NCBI RefSeq assembly: GCF_945859685.1
Contig: NC_079150.1
Location: 3,036,831-3,100,830 of the forward strand
Source of the DNA: Eupeodes corollae
Taxonomy: Eukaryota > Arthropoda > Insecta > Diptera > Syrphidae
Direction: 5' to 3'
DNA: 64,000 nucleotides
Part shown: in pieces, positions 38,106 through 48,885 of the stretch
Position numbering within the stretch: the stretch's first letter is position 1
How the letters are laid out: every line of letters begins with the position of its first letter
The notes under the pieces: generated by a model
Databases searched by the model: none
What the model was told of the DNA's origin: nothing
Seen by the model: only the letters and a program-made list of their open reading frames with translations
Position numbers and translations under genes: made by a program

Positions 38106-38830
38106 ATGGAAAGATACACCATCGAGCAACGCGTTGAAGTTATTCGAGCGTATAATCAGAAAAAACGTGCAAAAAATGAGCAAATCGGGTCTATAGGAGA
38201 TGTGAAAACCCCAGTGCATGCTAGTACTGCAGAAAATATTGCTGCTATTGGCGATAATGTGGCTGAAGAGCCGTCCACCTCAACTTGTCTTCGTGCCCAA
38301 CAATTGCATCTGCGAAGCTAGTAGTTTATGAACATTATTTATTATTATTATTAAGACTTGTCAGAATAGTAGCAAGAAATAGTGGATAACATTTTCACCT
38401 CAGTGCAGGGTTGCAGGTTGCATTTTGAGAAAAATCAATGCACCCACAAAGAGTGGAGTTTATGCTTTGGCAGCACCATCGGCCCGTATTTGTATTGTAT
38501 TATATTTATTCCAAAATGAGGTCGGTCAGTGAGTTATTGTGAATGGTGTGTGCTATCGTGAGATGATAATGAACTTTGTATGACCCGAATTGAAAGATAT
38601 CTCTCGTTGTGGCGATGTCAATTGGCCGCCAAGATCATGTGATTTGACACCATTTGACTTCTTTCTTTGGGTTCATTTGAAAGAAAAGGTGTGCATCGAT
38701 AAGCCATAAACAATTCAGGAGCTAAAGGATGAACCTCAATTTGAAACATCTGATGGAGTTGTGCCGCCGAGGTCGCGGCAGCCATTTGACCGATATTTGA
38801 TTCCATACATAATTGAACCTACCAATGTTA
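38106..38830 (+). pseudogene. mariner-like transposase remnant
   Basis: It starts cleanly with MERYTIEQRVEVIRAYNQK, then IGSIGDVKTPVHAS and AENIAAIGDNVAEEPSTS, the N-terminal DNA-binding part of this mariner subfamily. After a gap it continues with VYGLAAPSARICIVL, GDVNWPPRSCDLTPFDFFLW and HLKEKVCIDKP in broken frames. The central catalytic segment is deleted and stops interrupt the rest. It appears to be the same subfamily as 17575-18065, judged by the shared LTPxDFxxWGYLK-type motif. Confidence 0.8.
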
Positions 38831-38889
38831 CCACAATAAAAAGGAATGGCAATCATTTACTAATTATTTCGTTTTTTCTAAAAGATTAA

Positions 38890-39610
38890 CTAAAAATATT
38901 TTGCATACGATGAAATAGTTTGATTTTAATATTTTAAGTTAACAACAAAACTTAAAACAGAATAAAATCATTTTGAAGACAATAACTTAATTTATTCAGG
39001 AGATATCAAATATCAATTTTTACCAACTTTGTGTAGCAATTTGTATGACTGTTGTTTTTCTTTAAGAATTTGACAAATAATTTCTATAAGATGGAATTAT
39101 TTTGAAGCAAATATTTTTAATTTTTAAGTCGAAAATAAATTCTTTTAGCAGTATGTTTTTATTTTTTGAAAAAAAAAAAAATGGCAATTCGACCTTTTTC
39201 CAAAAATCAATGTTTACTAACTTTTAGTAATGTTTTTTTTTGTAAAAAAAACTGTTAATTTTATTTAAAATTTTATTTAAGATTTTTTTAAAATTTTATC
39301 AGATGTCAAAAACGTTATTCTTCGTTGTATAAAATTATTTTTGGGATAATTTTTTTCGAGGTGTCAATTATTTTTTTTTTGTTTTTTTTTTTTTATTAAT
39401 ACAAAAATTGGTTTTTGAAATATTTTGGGTTAACCAAAATCATCACTTTTTTTAAATTGCTATGGTTATTGCATCTTTCTGTGTTATTATTTACATATAT
39501 AACACAATTTGTATGAAGCCGATATCTTCACTGGTTCTTGAGATATGGACGACGAAAAAAGATTCCTGAACGTACTGACGTACGAACGCATGAACCGACA
39601 ACTCCCTAAA
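38890..39610 (+). repeat. Dispersed repeat, copy 2
   Basis: Second copy of the repeat at 6360-7045, same orientation, with the same run of A/T-rich blocks and the same GATATCTTCACTGGTTCTTG-type end near 39520-39545, then GAACGTAC. It is longer in its poly(A)/poly(T) tracts. It directly follows the mariner remnant. Confidence 0.6.
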
Positions 39611-40845
39611 CAGTGGAAACATGTTAAAATGTAAAAAGAAACTGATGTTTTGAAATGGTCATATCCATTTTATGTCGAAAATTTCGCCACTTAAAAAAAG
39701 AAAAAAAAGTGTTTTGGGGTTTTGATTCATTAAAAAAAAAAAACAGTTATAATTTAAACAAAAAATGTGTTTTTTAGAAGAAAAACAACAAAACTAGGGA
39801 AAAAATTACTATTTTTTGCATTTGATATTTTTCAAATCGCTGTAACTTCTAAGCACTTGCTCGAAGAAAAATCTGAAGTGATTTTATTTGTGATCTATAA
39901 AGTGAAGGTAAAAACTGAAAAATTTGTCGTTCAAAATGTACAACCTAAAAACAGACATTTTCGAGAAATAACCTTCATAACTTACTTTTTGTCTATCGTT
40001 AAAATATCGATTCCGAGATGAAATGCATATTTTGATTAGACTATTGATCTTTCTTTTTCTATATATTTTACATTTAGATACAATACTCCGTATCGAGAAT
40101 TTAAACCCCAACGTATCGAGCTGAAATGAAGCAAATATTTTTTTGGAACCGCTGCTAATATTTTAATAATATTTAGTCTCATATCATCCAAAAATGCTTC
40201 AAAAATTTGTAAAAGCCTTGATTTTATTTTGAAACTCTTCAGTGATTTTCAGTTGGCAAAATATCTCCATTCCATATTAAGGCAAGCAATACCGACATAC
40301 ATGCAGGCAGAAACGCAACTGTTTAATGTTTATTAAACATATTTTGAAAATGTTGCCCCTTCATAAAACATAAAAGTTAACTTTTCCTTTCTAAAATTAA
40401 TTACGCAACTTTGCCTTAGATAACTTTTTGATCTACAAAGGTTGTCTATATATAGGTTTACCCCAAAAATGTTCAATGTGCTGACATTGCCCACCAAAAA
40501 CAACAAATCTAAAAACTACTCTAAAAAGCTCAATGAATCAAGTGCAATTGAAAAACTATGACGCCCGCTGTTCTTTTTACAGCGAAGACCGAGGACAGCG
40601 AGAAACTGTTCTATGTGCAAAGATCAAACCATTGAAATTTGGTAATGAATTTATTTATAATCAAGTCCGATAAAGTTACAACAACAATACAATAATCGTG
40701 TTAATGAGACAGTGCGCATATGTTACACCGATATCAATTATATGAGTTTTGCACACTTTTGTGATTTTTCGTTTTAAAATAAGAACAACTTATGCATCGC
40801 TTCCGAAAGTCGAGCAACAAAATCAAACTCTTGCCAAAAGTTTGC
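39611..40845. other. Spacer upstream of the phosphate carrier gene
   Basis: No coding signal. The part up to about 40320 is repeat-like (short A/T words similar to the preceding repeat). From about 40560 onward the base composition rises, which fits promoter or 5' UTR sequence of the gene starting at 41327. Confidence 0.35.
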
Positions 40846-40849
40846 ACCA

Positions 40850-41304
40850 GGAGATAGATAGTGCAGTGTAGCCCCGAAGCGAGTAGACGAACTACACGCC
40901 TAAGACATTAATTTTCGCGAACAACGGCATCCGGTGAGCATCAATTTTTGTTTCTTCGAAAATATAAATAAAAACAAAAGAAATTAAATTATTTTTCAAA
41001 CAAAAAATTAAAATAAACAAACAAATTCATAGACATTTAAATTATTAATAAATACATTTTAAAAAGAAGTAATCTTACGCAACAACCTCCTGGATCTTAC
41101 AATCTTTAAATTTAAGAGTACTAAAACAAAAACAAAAAAAAAACAGTTCTATATTTTCTTTTTTCGAAAACAAATAAATGTGTTACTTAACTTTTTATTT
41201 GTATTGCCAACACTGAATAGTTTATGTTTTTATATGTTTAAATACAAAATTATGTAATAGTTATTAAATAATGGTTTCAATTTTTACTTTCAATTTTCAA
41301 ACAG
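40850..41304 (+). promoter_or_regulatory. Putative 5' UTR exon and intron of the phosphate carrier
   Basis: A GC-richer stretch ends at a good splice donor (CCG|GTGAGC, exon end about 40933). An acceptor (TTTTCAAACAG, ending 41304) lies 22 bases before the ATG at 41327. Together they suggest a non-coding first exon with an intron of about 371 bases. The transcription start is not determined. Confidence 0.4.
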
Positions 41305-41326
41305 AGCTCAACTGAAAAATTTAAAA

Positions 41327-43192
41327 ATGTTGTTTGGTTCATTGGTAGAAGCGTCTCAGAACTTTCCGTTCAAAACTCCATTTTCAAATGTCAACTGCCA
41401 ACCAGCATCAACATTACCTATGGCTGTGGATGATGGCCCATTGATGAAAAGTGTCGTACCATCAAGGCAAATTATGGCCGCTGCAACTCCGGAAGGAGGT
41501 AAGTTTGCAAAACTAAGCACAAAATATTCAATTTCAAATCAGCTCATATTATCATCACAATTTATCAAACAATAACCATCAATGTCTTGAATTCAGGAAT
41601 TGGAATGGAATTTCTGAAATGAGGAAATATTAAATTCGTTTTATTTTTTATTTTGTCATTCAGCAAAACTACGCTCTCCATTTTTATCGTTTATAAAAAC
41701 AAAAACGAAAACAAGTAAAATTGAAGTATGAAATACAGTCTTGGTTAGTCACAAGAAGTGTCTCATCCCGAAATTTCAGTTGCCCAATTTCTCATCAGCT
41801 AATCGAAGCAAACTCATTTAAAGAAAAACATACCCTTGGCGTGATGGTTAGTGCGTAGAAATGTAATCTTAAAGGTTTTGAGTTCGATCCCTGCATGAAC
41901 CCCCTAAACAGTTTGTTCACGAGTCGAAAAAACCTTCAAGAGTAATTCTTGTCTTAAAATGCTTTCTCAATTAGTCCATCAGATTCGTTAAAAAAAACTC
42001 GCACATAGAAATAGTTGAGAGTTGTAAGTCACCAAGCCCTGATTCTTTACGACCTGTTGCGCCACCTTATTTATTTATTTAAAGAAAAACTGGACTAAAC
42101 TTTTTTTTGTCATTTTATTTTTTTCATAGATTCCTGTGAATTTGGATCAAATCACTATTTTGCCCTTTGCGGTCTTGGCGGTATTATTTCGTGTGGCATA
42201 ACTCATACAATGGTGGTGCCACTTGATTTGGTTAAGTGTCGGCTACAAGTCGATCCAGCCAAGTATAAAAGCGTTGCCAATGGTTTTCGTTTAACATTAA
42301 AAGAAGACGGTATTAAGGGTTTATCAAGGGGTTGGGCACCGACATTCTTTGGCTATTCAATGCAAGGACTTTGTAAATTTGGGCTCTATGAAGTTTTTAA
42401 AGTAAACTACTCGAATGCTATTGGTGAAGAAAACACATATTTGTACAGGACATCGTTGTATTTAGCCGCATCGGCATCTGCAGAATTCTTTGCCGATATT
42501 GCTTTGGCCCCGATGGAAGCGGCTAAAGTTAAAATCCAAACAACACCTGGTTTTGCTAATACATTGCGTGAAGCCTTGCCAAAGATATCGCAGCAAGAAG
42601 GTCTTTCCGGATTTTACAAGAGCTTGGTACCATTATGGATGCGACAGATTCCGTATACAATGATGAAATTCGCATGCTTCGAACGAACACTTGAATTGCT
42701 CTACATGTGAGCTAATTTTTTTTTGTTGGTAACGATTATTCCAAAATGTTAATGTTTTTTTTTTAATTTTTAAAAAGGTATGTTGTTCCAAAACCACGCC
42801 AAGAATGTACAAAGGGCGAACAGTTAATTGTCACATTTGCTGCTGGTTATATTGCTGGTGTGTTCTGTGCCATTGTGTCCCATCCAGCTGATACAGTAGT
42901 GTCTAAGTTGAACCAAGCCAAGGGTGCATCAGCACTCGATGTTGCTAAACAACTTGGTTGGTCTGGTAAGTTCTAACTTCTGAATAATTAATTTCATTTT
43001 CAACACTTAAAAAATTGATTTCATTCAGGTCTATGGGGTGGACTTGTCCCCAGAATTGTTATGATTGGTACTCTGACTGCCGCACAATGGTTCATATATG
43101 ACGCCGTTAAAGTATACCTTCGCATGCCACGACCACCACCACCAGAAATGCCCGAATCTCTCAAAAAGAAGTTGGGCATTGCAACAGCTTAA
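41327..43192 (+). CDS. Mpcp: Mitochondrial phosphate carrier (SLC25A3 family)
   Basis: Imports inorganic phosphate with a proton (or against hydroxide) across the inner mitochondrial membrane for ATP synthesis. Four coding exons join in frame: 41327-41498, 42130-42706, 42778-42965 and 43029-43192, giving 366 aa, close to the usual 355-365. The first 58 residues are a leader (MLFGSLVEASQNFPF...). Three carrier repeats follow, with signatures PLDLVKCRLQ (about residue 88), APMEAAKVKIQ, and SHPADTVVSKLNQ in the third. The blocks GWAPTFFGYSMQGLCKFGLY and GLWGGLVPRIVMIGTLTAAQ are typical of phosphate carriers and set it apart from other SLC25 members. Flies have two paralogues (Mpcp1 and Mpcp2); I cannot tell which this is. 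Intron 1 holds a SINE. Confidence 0.96.
41830..42076 (+). mobile_element. SINE copy 3, in phosphate carrier intron 1
   Basis: The plus-strand copy has a tRNA-like head (A-box-like TGGCGTGATGG at 41837-41847, B-box GAGTTCGATCC at 41880-41890), then the family body and the 3' end GTTGCGCCACC plus a TTATTTATTT tail. It is bounded by a perfect 14-bp direct repeat, ATTTAAAGAAAAAC, at 41816-41829 and 42077-42090. This target-site duplication proves insertion by target-primed reverse transcription. Confidence 0.9.
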
Positions 43193-43359
43193 AGTAGCTA
43201 ATAAACTGATAAACATTAATGATATACCAAAATTTAGGAACTGTACGAACTCGAAGTAGATACCAAATATATTAATATAAACAATTCCAAATATTTGTTT
43301 GCTTGCTCCCAATTTTGTTACGATCTCTAGCAGTCACCATCAAGCAAATTTATATTAAA

Positions 43360-43365
43360 AATAAA
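43360..43365 (+). terminator. Candidate poly(A) signal of the phosphate carrier
   Basis: AATAAA about 170 bases after the stop at 43192, just before the duplicated target site of SINE copy 4. Another AATAAA at 43200-43205 is only eight bases past the stop and less likely to be the main signal. Confidence 0.45.
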
Positions 43366-43379
43366 TAGTTGGGCTAGGG

Positions 43380-43656
43380 CTTGGATACTCGTGGTGTGAT
43401 GATAAGTGCGTATAGGACTATCATGCCTGTGCAACCTATAGTTTATTCACAAATACTGTCTCTTGCGGGGAATTGATAAACTCTCCACCAGTACTGCATG
43501 ACATAAAAAGTGCTTTATCAAATAAGCCGTTCGGGTTCGGCATAAAATTGTAAGTCCCCTCCATTTCTAAAAAAATATTCGCACTCAGAAATGGCAGAGT
43601 TGTAAGCCACTAGGCCCTAGTCTCTACGAACTGTTGCGCCACCCAATTTTGTATTT
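43380..43656 (+). mobile_element. SINE copy 4, just downstream of the phosphate carrier
   Basis: Plus-strand copy with the diverged head CGTGGTGTGATGATAAGTGC, the family body (TGCGGGGAATTGATAAACTC, AGCCGTTCGGGTTCGGC) and the 3' end GTTGCGCCACCC. Imperfect direct repeats AGTTGGGCTAGGG (43367-43379) and AGTTGTGCTTGGG (43657-43669) look like an aged target-site duplication. The B-box region is partly deleted. Confidence 0.85.
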
Positions 43657-43669
43657 AGTTGTGCTTGGG

Positions 43670-45658
43670 TTTCAGGAAGTATATGTTATGTTTGTGTTAA
43701 CAAATAATGTTTTTTTTTCTAATATTTTTGTTCCGAAATGGTTGGTATGTCAAATTTTGAACAGTGCGGATGAAATTCTCTCAGGAGGAGAGATGAAAAC
43801 AACAAAAAAGTATGGAACGGTTTCTTGGGAAAAATCGTCAACCACACAATCAATGCGAATCAAAACGAACAAATAATTTCTGTCCAAAGAAACTTCTTGG
43901 ACAGAATTTGACAGGAGGGCAAATTATTTTACTCTCTCGTGAGCCCGCTCTTGTACCAAAAACTACCAAATTTGTGTAGTGTGGAATAGTTTTGGTAAGG
44001 GAACATAACTAATAATGTAGATTAGCAGATTCTGGTCGTTCAAAAAACTATCCAATACTATCTAATATCTCAGGTAGTTTAGCGGATAGCCAACAGGAAG
44101 CGAGCATTATTTGTCAATACAAGGGTAAAAACACCGGAAAGAAAGAAAAAATAAAATAAACCATCCCGATAGCTTTAAATTGATCTCCGATCTCAACCTA
44201 TTGAAAGAAACAGTGGAACCGTAGGAAGCAAGTTTCCCAGAATAAAATGTTCTCGTACAAAAGAGCACGACGATAAAGCACGGGTATACACATCTCCTCT
44301 AAAGAAGCATGATGAAATTGACTGCGCAATTTATTTCAAGGACGACTCAGGAAGATTTGTTCCCATACGACGCGATATATTTTATTTGCATTAAGAAATG
44401 GATTTATTAAAGTAATTAAATAACTTTTACGAAGTATTCAGCCCTTTCGAGGTAACTGACCTGTGTATCCCAATAATTAGGAGGATATAAGATTCGTACT
44501 TTGCGGACAAATCGAAGAACAAATTCTTTTCCGATCGATTACCGCGATAGGGGTGATTTTGAAGGGGACCAACTCCGATTATTTGATGTCATCAGACGTC
44601 GCCGTTACTTCGACCACTTCGCGTCAATGATACAATCCGTGAAGCTCTTTAAAAAATCTAATAAAGATGCAATAGAATCCTATCTCGAAACATCTTAAAA
44701 TCTTACAATCAATTTTTTGGTTCGTCTTTGCAAAGACGGCAACTAACCAGTGATCCATTTGTAACGATCAAACAAATTAAAACAAAATCAAATCCGCTAA
44801 ACTCCGAAAATAGATGGCGTTGGTGTCGCAAAAAGTCAACGCAATGTCCTTCACTCTATTTGAGTCCATTCTGGTATATGTTTTCATTTAAGGAGTTAGT
44901 TAAGTTAAAGTGTTAGTTCCACACACCTTTTTAGGAAGCTATGGTGGATTTGGCCAAATAAAGGAGTCAGTTTATGGAATGCGATTATGATATGCGATTT
45001 CAAAAGATTTAGTAGCGAAAATATACAGCCATGACAAAAATCGACCCTAGAATTTTATTGTCATGATCGTCCTCATTATTATACGAGTCAGAGAACGAAT
45101 CAGAAACCCTTACGACCGACAAGAGTTCAGAGTAAAGTTCCCGTTTCAAAAAACCGCGTTATAATCAACTTTAACCAGAAGAGGATTTATATATTTAAAA
45201 GAAATTACTTTTTTAGAAAAATGCTACAACATTTACAATCTCAGAAAAGAAACGTCAACGTCATACGAGTCAGAGGAAAAAGCAGAAATCCTTAACCCTT
45301 ACGACCGACAAGAGTTCAGAATCTTTTGATAATGTGCCCGTTTCTAAAATATCAATTGTACATAATTAGCATTAATTTTCGATACGTAAATAAAATACTT
45401 TTCATTAATATTATTTGACAGTAAAGAATGGAGTTGAGTGTGGAACTCTAAACAATATTGTCGTTCTTAATCTACTAGAACATATAACTCGCACGCAAAA
45501 ACGATTGTTCGCTTTTGCTATACAGAATGTCACCCCATTTATTTAAAAGTGTACATAAAATTTCTCTTTCCGTTTTTAAGCCAGGAACCTAACTATCTAA
45601 ATTTTTGTTTTGTTGATAAACGGCAAATATTAAATTAACTTGTTTTTGTTATTCAGCC
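43670..45658. other. Repeat-rich spacer, includes a second copy of an unclassified element
   Basis: No host gene recognised. The segment 44480-44700 shares two exact 15-bp words with 46421-46485 (GATGTCATCAGACGT and CCACTTCGCGTCAAT, same order). On the minus strand these encode the same IDAKW...RLMTS pattern, so this is a degraded second copy of the element at 45659-46783. A direct duplication of about 85 bases occurs at 45075-45160 and 45260-45345 (shared block CTTACGACCGACAAGAGTTC). Confidence 0.5.
45075..45345 (+). repeat. Direct duplication, about 185 bases apart
   Basis: Two blocks (about 45075-45160 and 45260-45345) share ATACGAGTCAGAG, a GAA..AGAAA segment and CCCTTACGACCGACAAGAG followed by TTCAGA. 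Both are A/G-rich and then reach CCCGTTTC. The period is about 185 bases. No function is evident; they may be parts of a mobile element. Confidence 0.65.
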
Positions 45659-46783
45659 TTATCACAGGCCCCGTCTCGTAGTACGAACCCCGAAAAAAAT
45701 TAGAATTGCCACGAAATTCGGAGTTCGTGAAAATTGGTATCACTAGCCCCGAATGAATAGGAAGTTTGGCAGTTTTTTCTACGAACAATTATTTTGATCG
45801 GAGTTTTTAAAACGAACAAAAAATTAAGCTTGCGAAGATAAATTAAATAAAAATAAAATATATATGAAAAGAATCATGTAAGTTTTACTATTGTTTTAAT
45901 GTGAAAGTGTTTACCTATGTTTTTTTTTTTTTGAAGGGCAAATAAAGTTATCACAAATAAAATTCAATTCGAAAGGCTTTATGAAAAGTCTTCAAGAAAA
46001 ACTTGAAATTGCCAAGGATTTTCAAAAATCCCTAAGGAGTAAGTGAATTCGTTTTGGGAGGCAGTAAAAATAGAGTTAAATAGAGTTAAAAGACCCACCT
46101 TCTAAGGACACCTCTAGCTGGAAAAAAGTAAATTGAATAAATTGGTCCAAACTTTTTTATAATTTAATTTAATTCTTAAGTGTGGTTAGATTGAAAGGCA
46201 TAAATCAAGAGGAAAATGGTTGAGAACAAAAAAGAATGCAAAGCTACAGGTGGCGGAGCAAATAGAATGTATTTTTTTAGCAGCCTCGAAGAAGGTGTCA
46301 TAAGAATGAATGAACTTTGAACAGCGGAATAAAAGATCCACAATCTTTTGGATTCGAAAATTCGTCCGAGCCTTTAGAATCAAATGAACCTTGTGAAGAG
46401 AACTAACTTGCCGATGTTTCGATGTCATCAGACGTAGTTGATGTGAGAAATGTTCCACGGCGTCTTCCAACCACTTCGCGTCAATCATATGATTCATCCA
46501 GTCTTCGTGTATTTTCTTCATTTATTGCAAAGATTGCAACGACAATACTATCAATTTTTAAAGACAAAAACAAATAAAAACAAGAACAAATCGAAAGATG
46601 AAAAACGAACTTTTATTTAATTTTCTTATTTTGACGCATATCAGCTGATTTTAAAACTCCGAAATTATTATTTCTGTGCGCAAATGCTTTCTTGAATTCG
46701 TTCGGGGCTTATGATGTAAATGTATTCGTATTCGTAGCGTAACACAATTTTCGGGGACTCGCTACGAGGGACTCTGTGATAGG
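45659..46783. mobile_element. Unclassified inverted-repeat DNA element
   Basis: The left end (TATCACAG at 45660-45667, then CTCGTAG and CCCCGAAAA) matches the complement of the right end (CTGTGATA at 46774-46781, preceded inwards by CTACGAG and TTTTCGGGG). These are imperfect terminal inverted repeats of about 30-40 bases, 1.1 kb apart. The interior has a minus-strand frame of 111 codons (46521-46186). Size and structure fit a class II transposon, possibly PIF/Harbinger-like, but the family is a guess and no clean target-site duplication was found. Confidence 0.6.
46186..46521 (-). CDS. Small ORF inside the inverted-repeat element
   Basis: 111 codons starting MKKIHEDWMNHMIDAKWLED, with a Lys/Arg-rich middle (RLMTSKHRQ) and a hydrophobic C-terminus. 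I do not recognise it. A second diverged copy of its N-terminal part at about 44628-44585 (minus) argues that it belongs to a repeated element and was once coding. It may be a fragment of a transposase or accessory protein. Confidence 0.35.
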   Translation of the reverse strand: MKKIHEDWMNHMIDAKWLEDAVEHFSHQLRLMTSKHRQVSSLHKVHLILKARTNFRIQKIVDLLFRCSKFIHSYDTFFEAAKKIHSICSATCSFAFFFVLNHFPLDLCLSI

Positions 46784-46929
46784 GGTGATTATCTTAACTA
46801 ATGTAAGAATGAAATTACATTCTAACTTTACTCTTTAATAACTTTAGTTATAAATAATTTTCAATTTTAAAAGCACAACTTTGGTAAATAGTGTTTATGT
46901 GATAAACTTGCCGCAATGTTCTTGTATCC

Positions 46930-47735
46930 TTGCAACTTTAGCAGTATATCACTTTTCGCCATCATTGAGTGCCAACTATGAATAATTTAAAAGGGGGTAT
47001 ATCTCGCTTTAACGATACAAGACAGCATTGGATTTTCGAAGCATTATATTCCACACCATTTTTTATTCCCCATTGTACAATGCTGTTTAGGTCGGAATTT
47101 AATGAGCTTATCATATTTTGTCGTTGCAGTTCCACATCCGAAGAGGGATGTAATTCGAAAACGAATATTAAATGCTAAGAGTACTATTGTTTCGCTGACA
47201 ATGTATTGGATTATAAGCAAATGAGAGTGTTGGAGATGTAAGAGCCCTGGGGCACACCAGCATTTATTTTATGGTTTTCAGACATGAACATATCCAATAC
47301 TGCTTGTATTGTACGATCCAAGAGGTAATTACTAATCCAACGAAGGAGGGATTCATGAAAACCGAAAGCTAAACACTATCTAATGCTTTTGAATCAAGTA
47401 GAATAATCTTACTTTCTCCAAAGCGATCGATGTAAAGATTTGCTTCATTGTTCGCCGAGATGAACCATGGACCTTTTTGATTTTCGAGATATTTCTTGAG
47501 CTGATAATTAATCAGCGTTTCCATGGAAGGGACGTAAGTCCAATCGGTAATTAGGGGGTGAGGAAGATTCGCCTTTTTTTGGAAATGGCTGGACAACTAC
47601 AGTTTTCAACCGCCAATGGTTTTGCCATCGTTGAATAACACCTCTTCAGATTTAACGGGGATAACATCCGGACCAGCGGATTTATGAGTGTTTCGATCCT
47701 TACCTTAGTATGTATTACCACAGTATGTATGCACA
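46930..47735 (-). pseudogene. Jockey-like LINE reverse-transcriptase remnant
   Basis: The minus strand in shifting frames reads THKSAGPDVIPVKSEEV (about 47700-47640), then PFPKKGESSSPPNYR (about 47590-47545), NYQLKKYLENQ, then YIDRFGESKIILLDSKALDS (about 47430-47375). Next are a GVPQGSYIS-like block (about 47255-47235) and SSLNSDLNSIVQWGIKNGVE (about 47110-47045). This matches the order of finger and palm motifs in Jockey-clade pol proteins of insects. Many frameshifts and stops; both ends are missing. Confidence 0.8.
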
Positions 47736-47744
47736 TTTTATTTT

Positions 47745-48885
47745 TAAATATGTATTATCGTTTTCTTGGTATATAGAAGTACTCATCTAGCTTAAAAGAA
47801 AGCCATATACACCACCTAAACCAAGTTATGAGAAAATAATTTAAACGCAAATAAATATAAGAAAAAAGATGCAATTTTCCAATGTAGACTGTGTACATTT
47901 AATAGAATCATAGCTTATTAAATAATTAAAATAAAAAAGGAGACAAAAAAGGACATACATGAAATTAAACTTTTGTTCAAATATTTTTTTGTTGAATCTC
48001 TTCGTTAAAAACAACAAATGTAATACAATTAAGTGTGTGTGTGAAATACAATTCTCTATCATACTTTCTTGTTTTTTTTTCTTTTTGTTTGTTGTGAGGG
48101 TTAAATTAAATAGAAGGAAAAATTAATTATATATATGTATATATTTATCCTACATCTTGTTTGTTTTGTTTTCAAAATATTATAAGACTGTATATTTTTT
48201 TTTTGTTATACAGCTAAACATCGTCCGAAGTTTGTTTTCTTTTAATCTTTTTTTTTTTTTGTTTTAATATAAATTTGATATCATTGTTTAGATGTATTTG
48301 ACTAATAAATAATTTAAAAATAATATTCGTAGATTCCGCTTCTGGTGTTATAATTTTTTGTTTTATATTCATTTAGTGGTTGTTTTATTTCTAGGTTTAA
48401 TGATTTTAAAGTAATTTTAGCAGTTTTTTATTTCATATTAAATTGTACACTTGCTTGGTGTTTCTTTTTTTGTTTCGTTTTTTCTCAACTGTTTTCTTCT
48501 TTCTTGGTCTCTTTTTTTTTAGTCGCCAATTTGTTTTTGTTTTTTATTGGAATCTTTTTCTTTTCCTGCTTGTAAATTATAATTAACTTTTTTTTCGATT
48601 ACGTACTAAAATATATAATGTTTTTGTTTTGTTTAATTATTATGGAATTTAAAAGATGGAAAATACATTTTGTTTGCCAAACGAAAACATTTAAATAAAA
48701 AAGTAGATGTTTTTTCGCTGCAGTGTGGTATCAGTATTCAAAGTTTATACTTTTTTAATTCTAATTTGTTTTACTTGCTTGGTGATGAAAGACGTTTATA
48801 TGCACTCAGCACTCTCATAGATCATTTACTTATTGATTTTTATTTTTATTTGTATTTTTTTTTAAATTTAATTTTGATGCAAAAT
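47745..48885. other. AT-rich stretch, 3' UTR side of the next gene
   Basis: Very T-rich DNA, with several TTTATT words (AATAAA on the minus strand) close to the stop at 48886, as expected for the 3' UTR of the minus-strand gene that follows. No coding signal. Confidence 0.45.

Noticed and set aside
41830..41900. Possible tRNA gene from A and B boxes
   Set aside because: The boxes belong to the SINE head; the acceptor stem does not close and the sequence continues into the SINE body with a target-site duplication.
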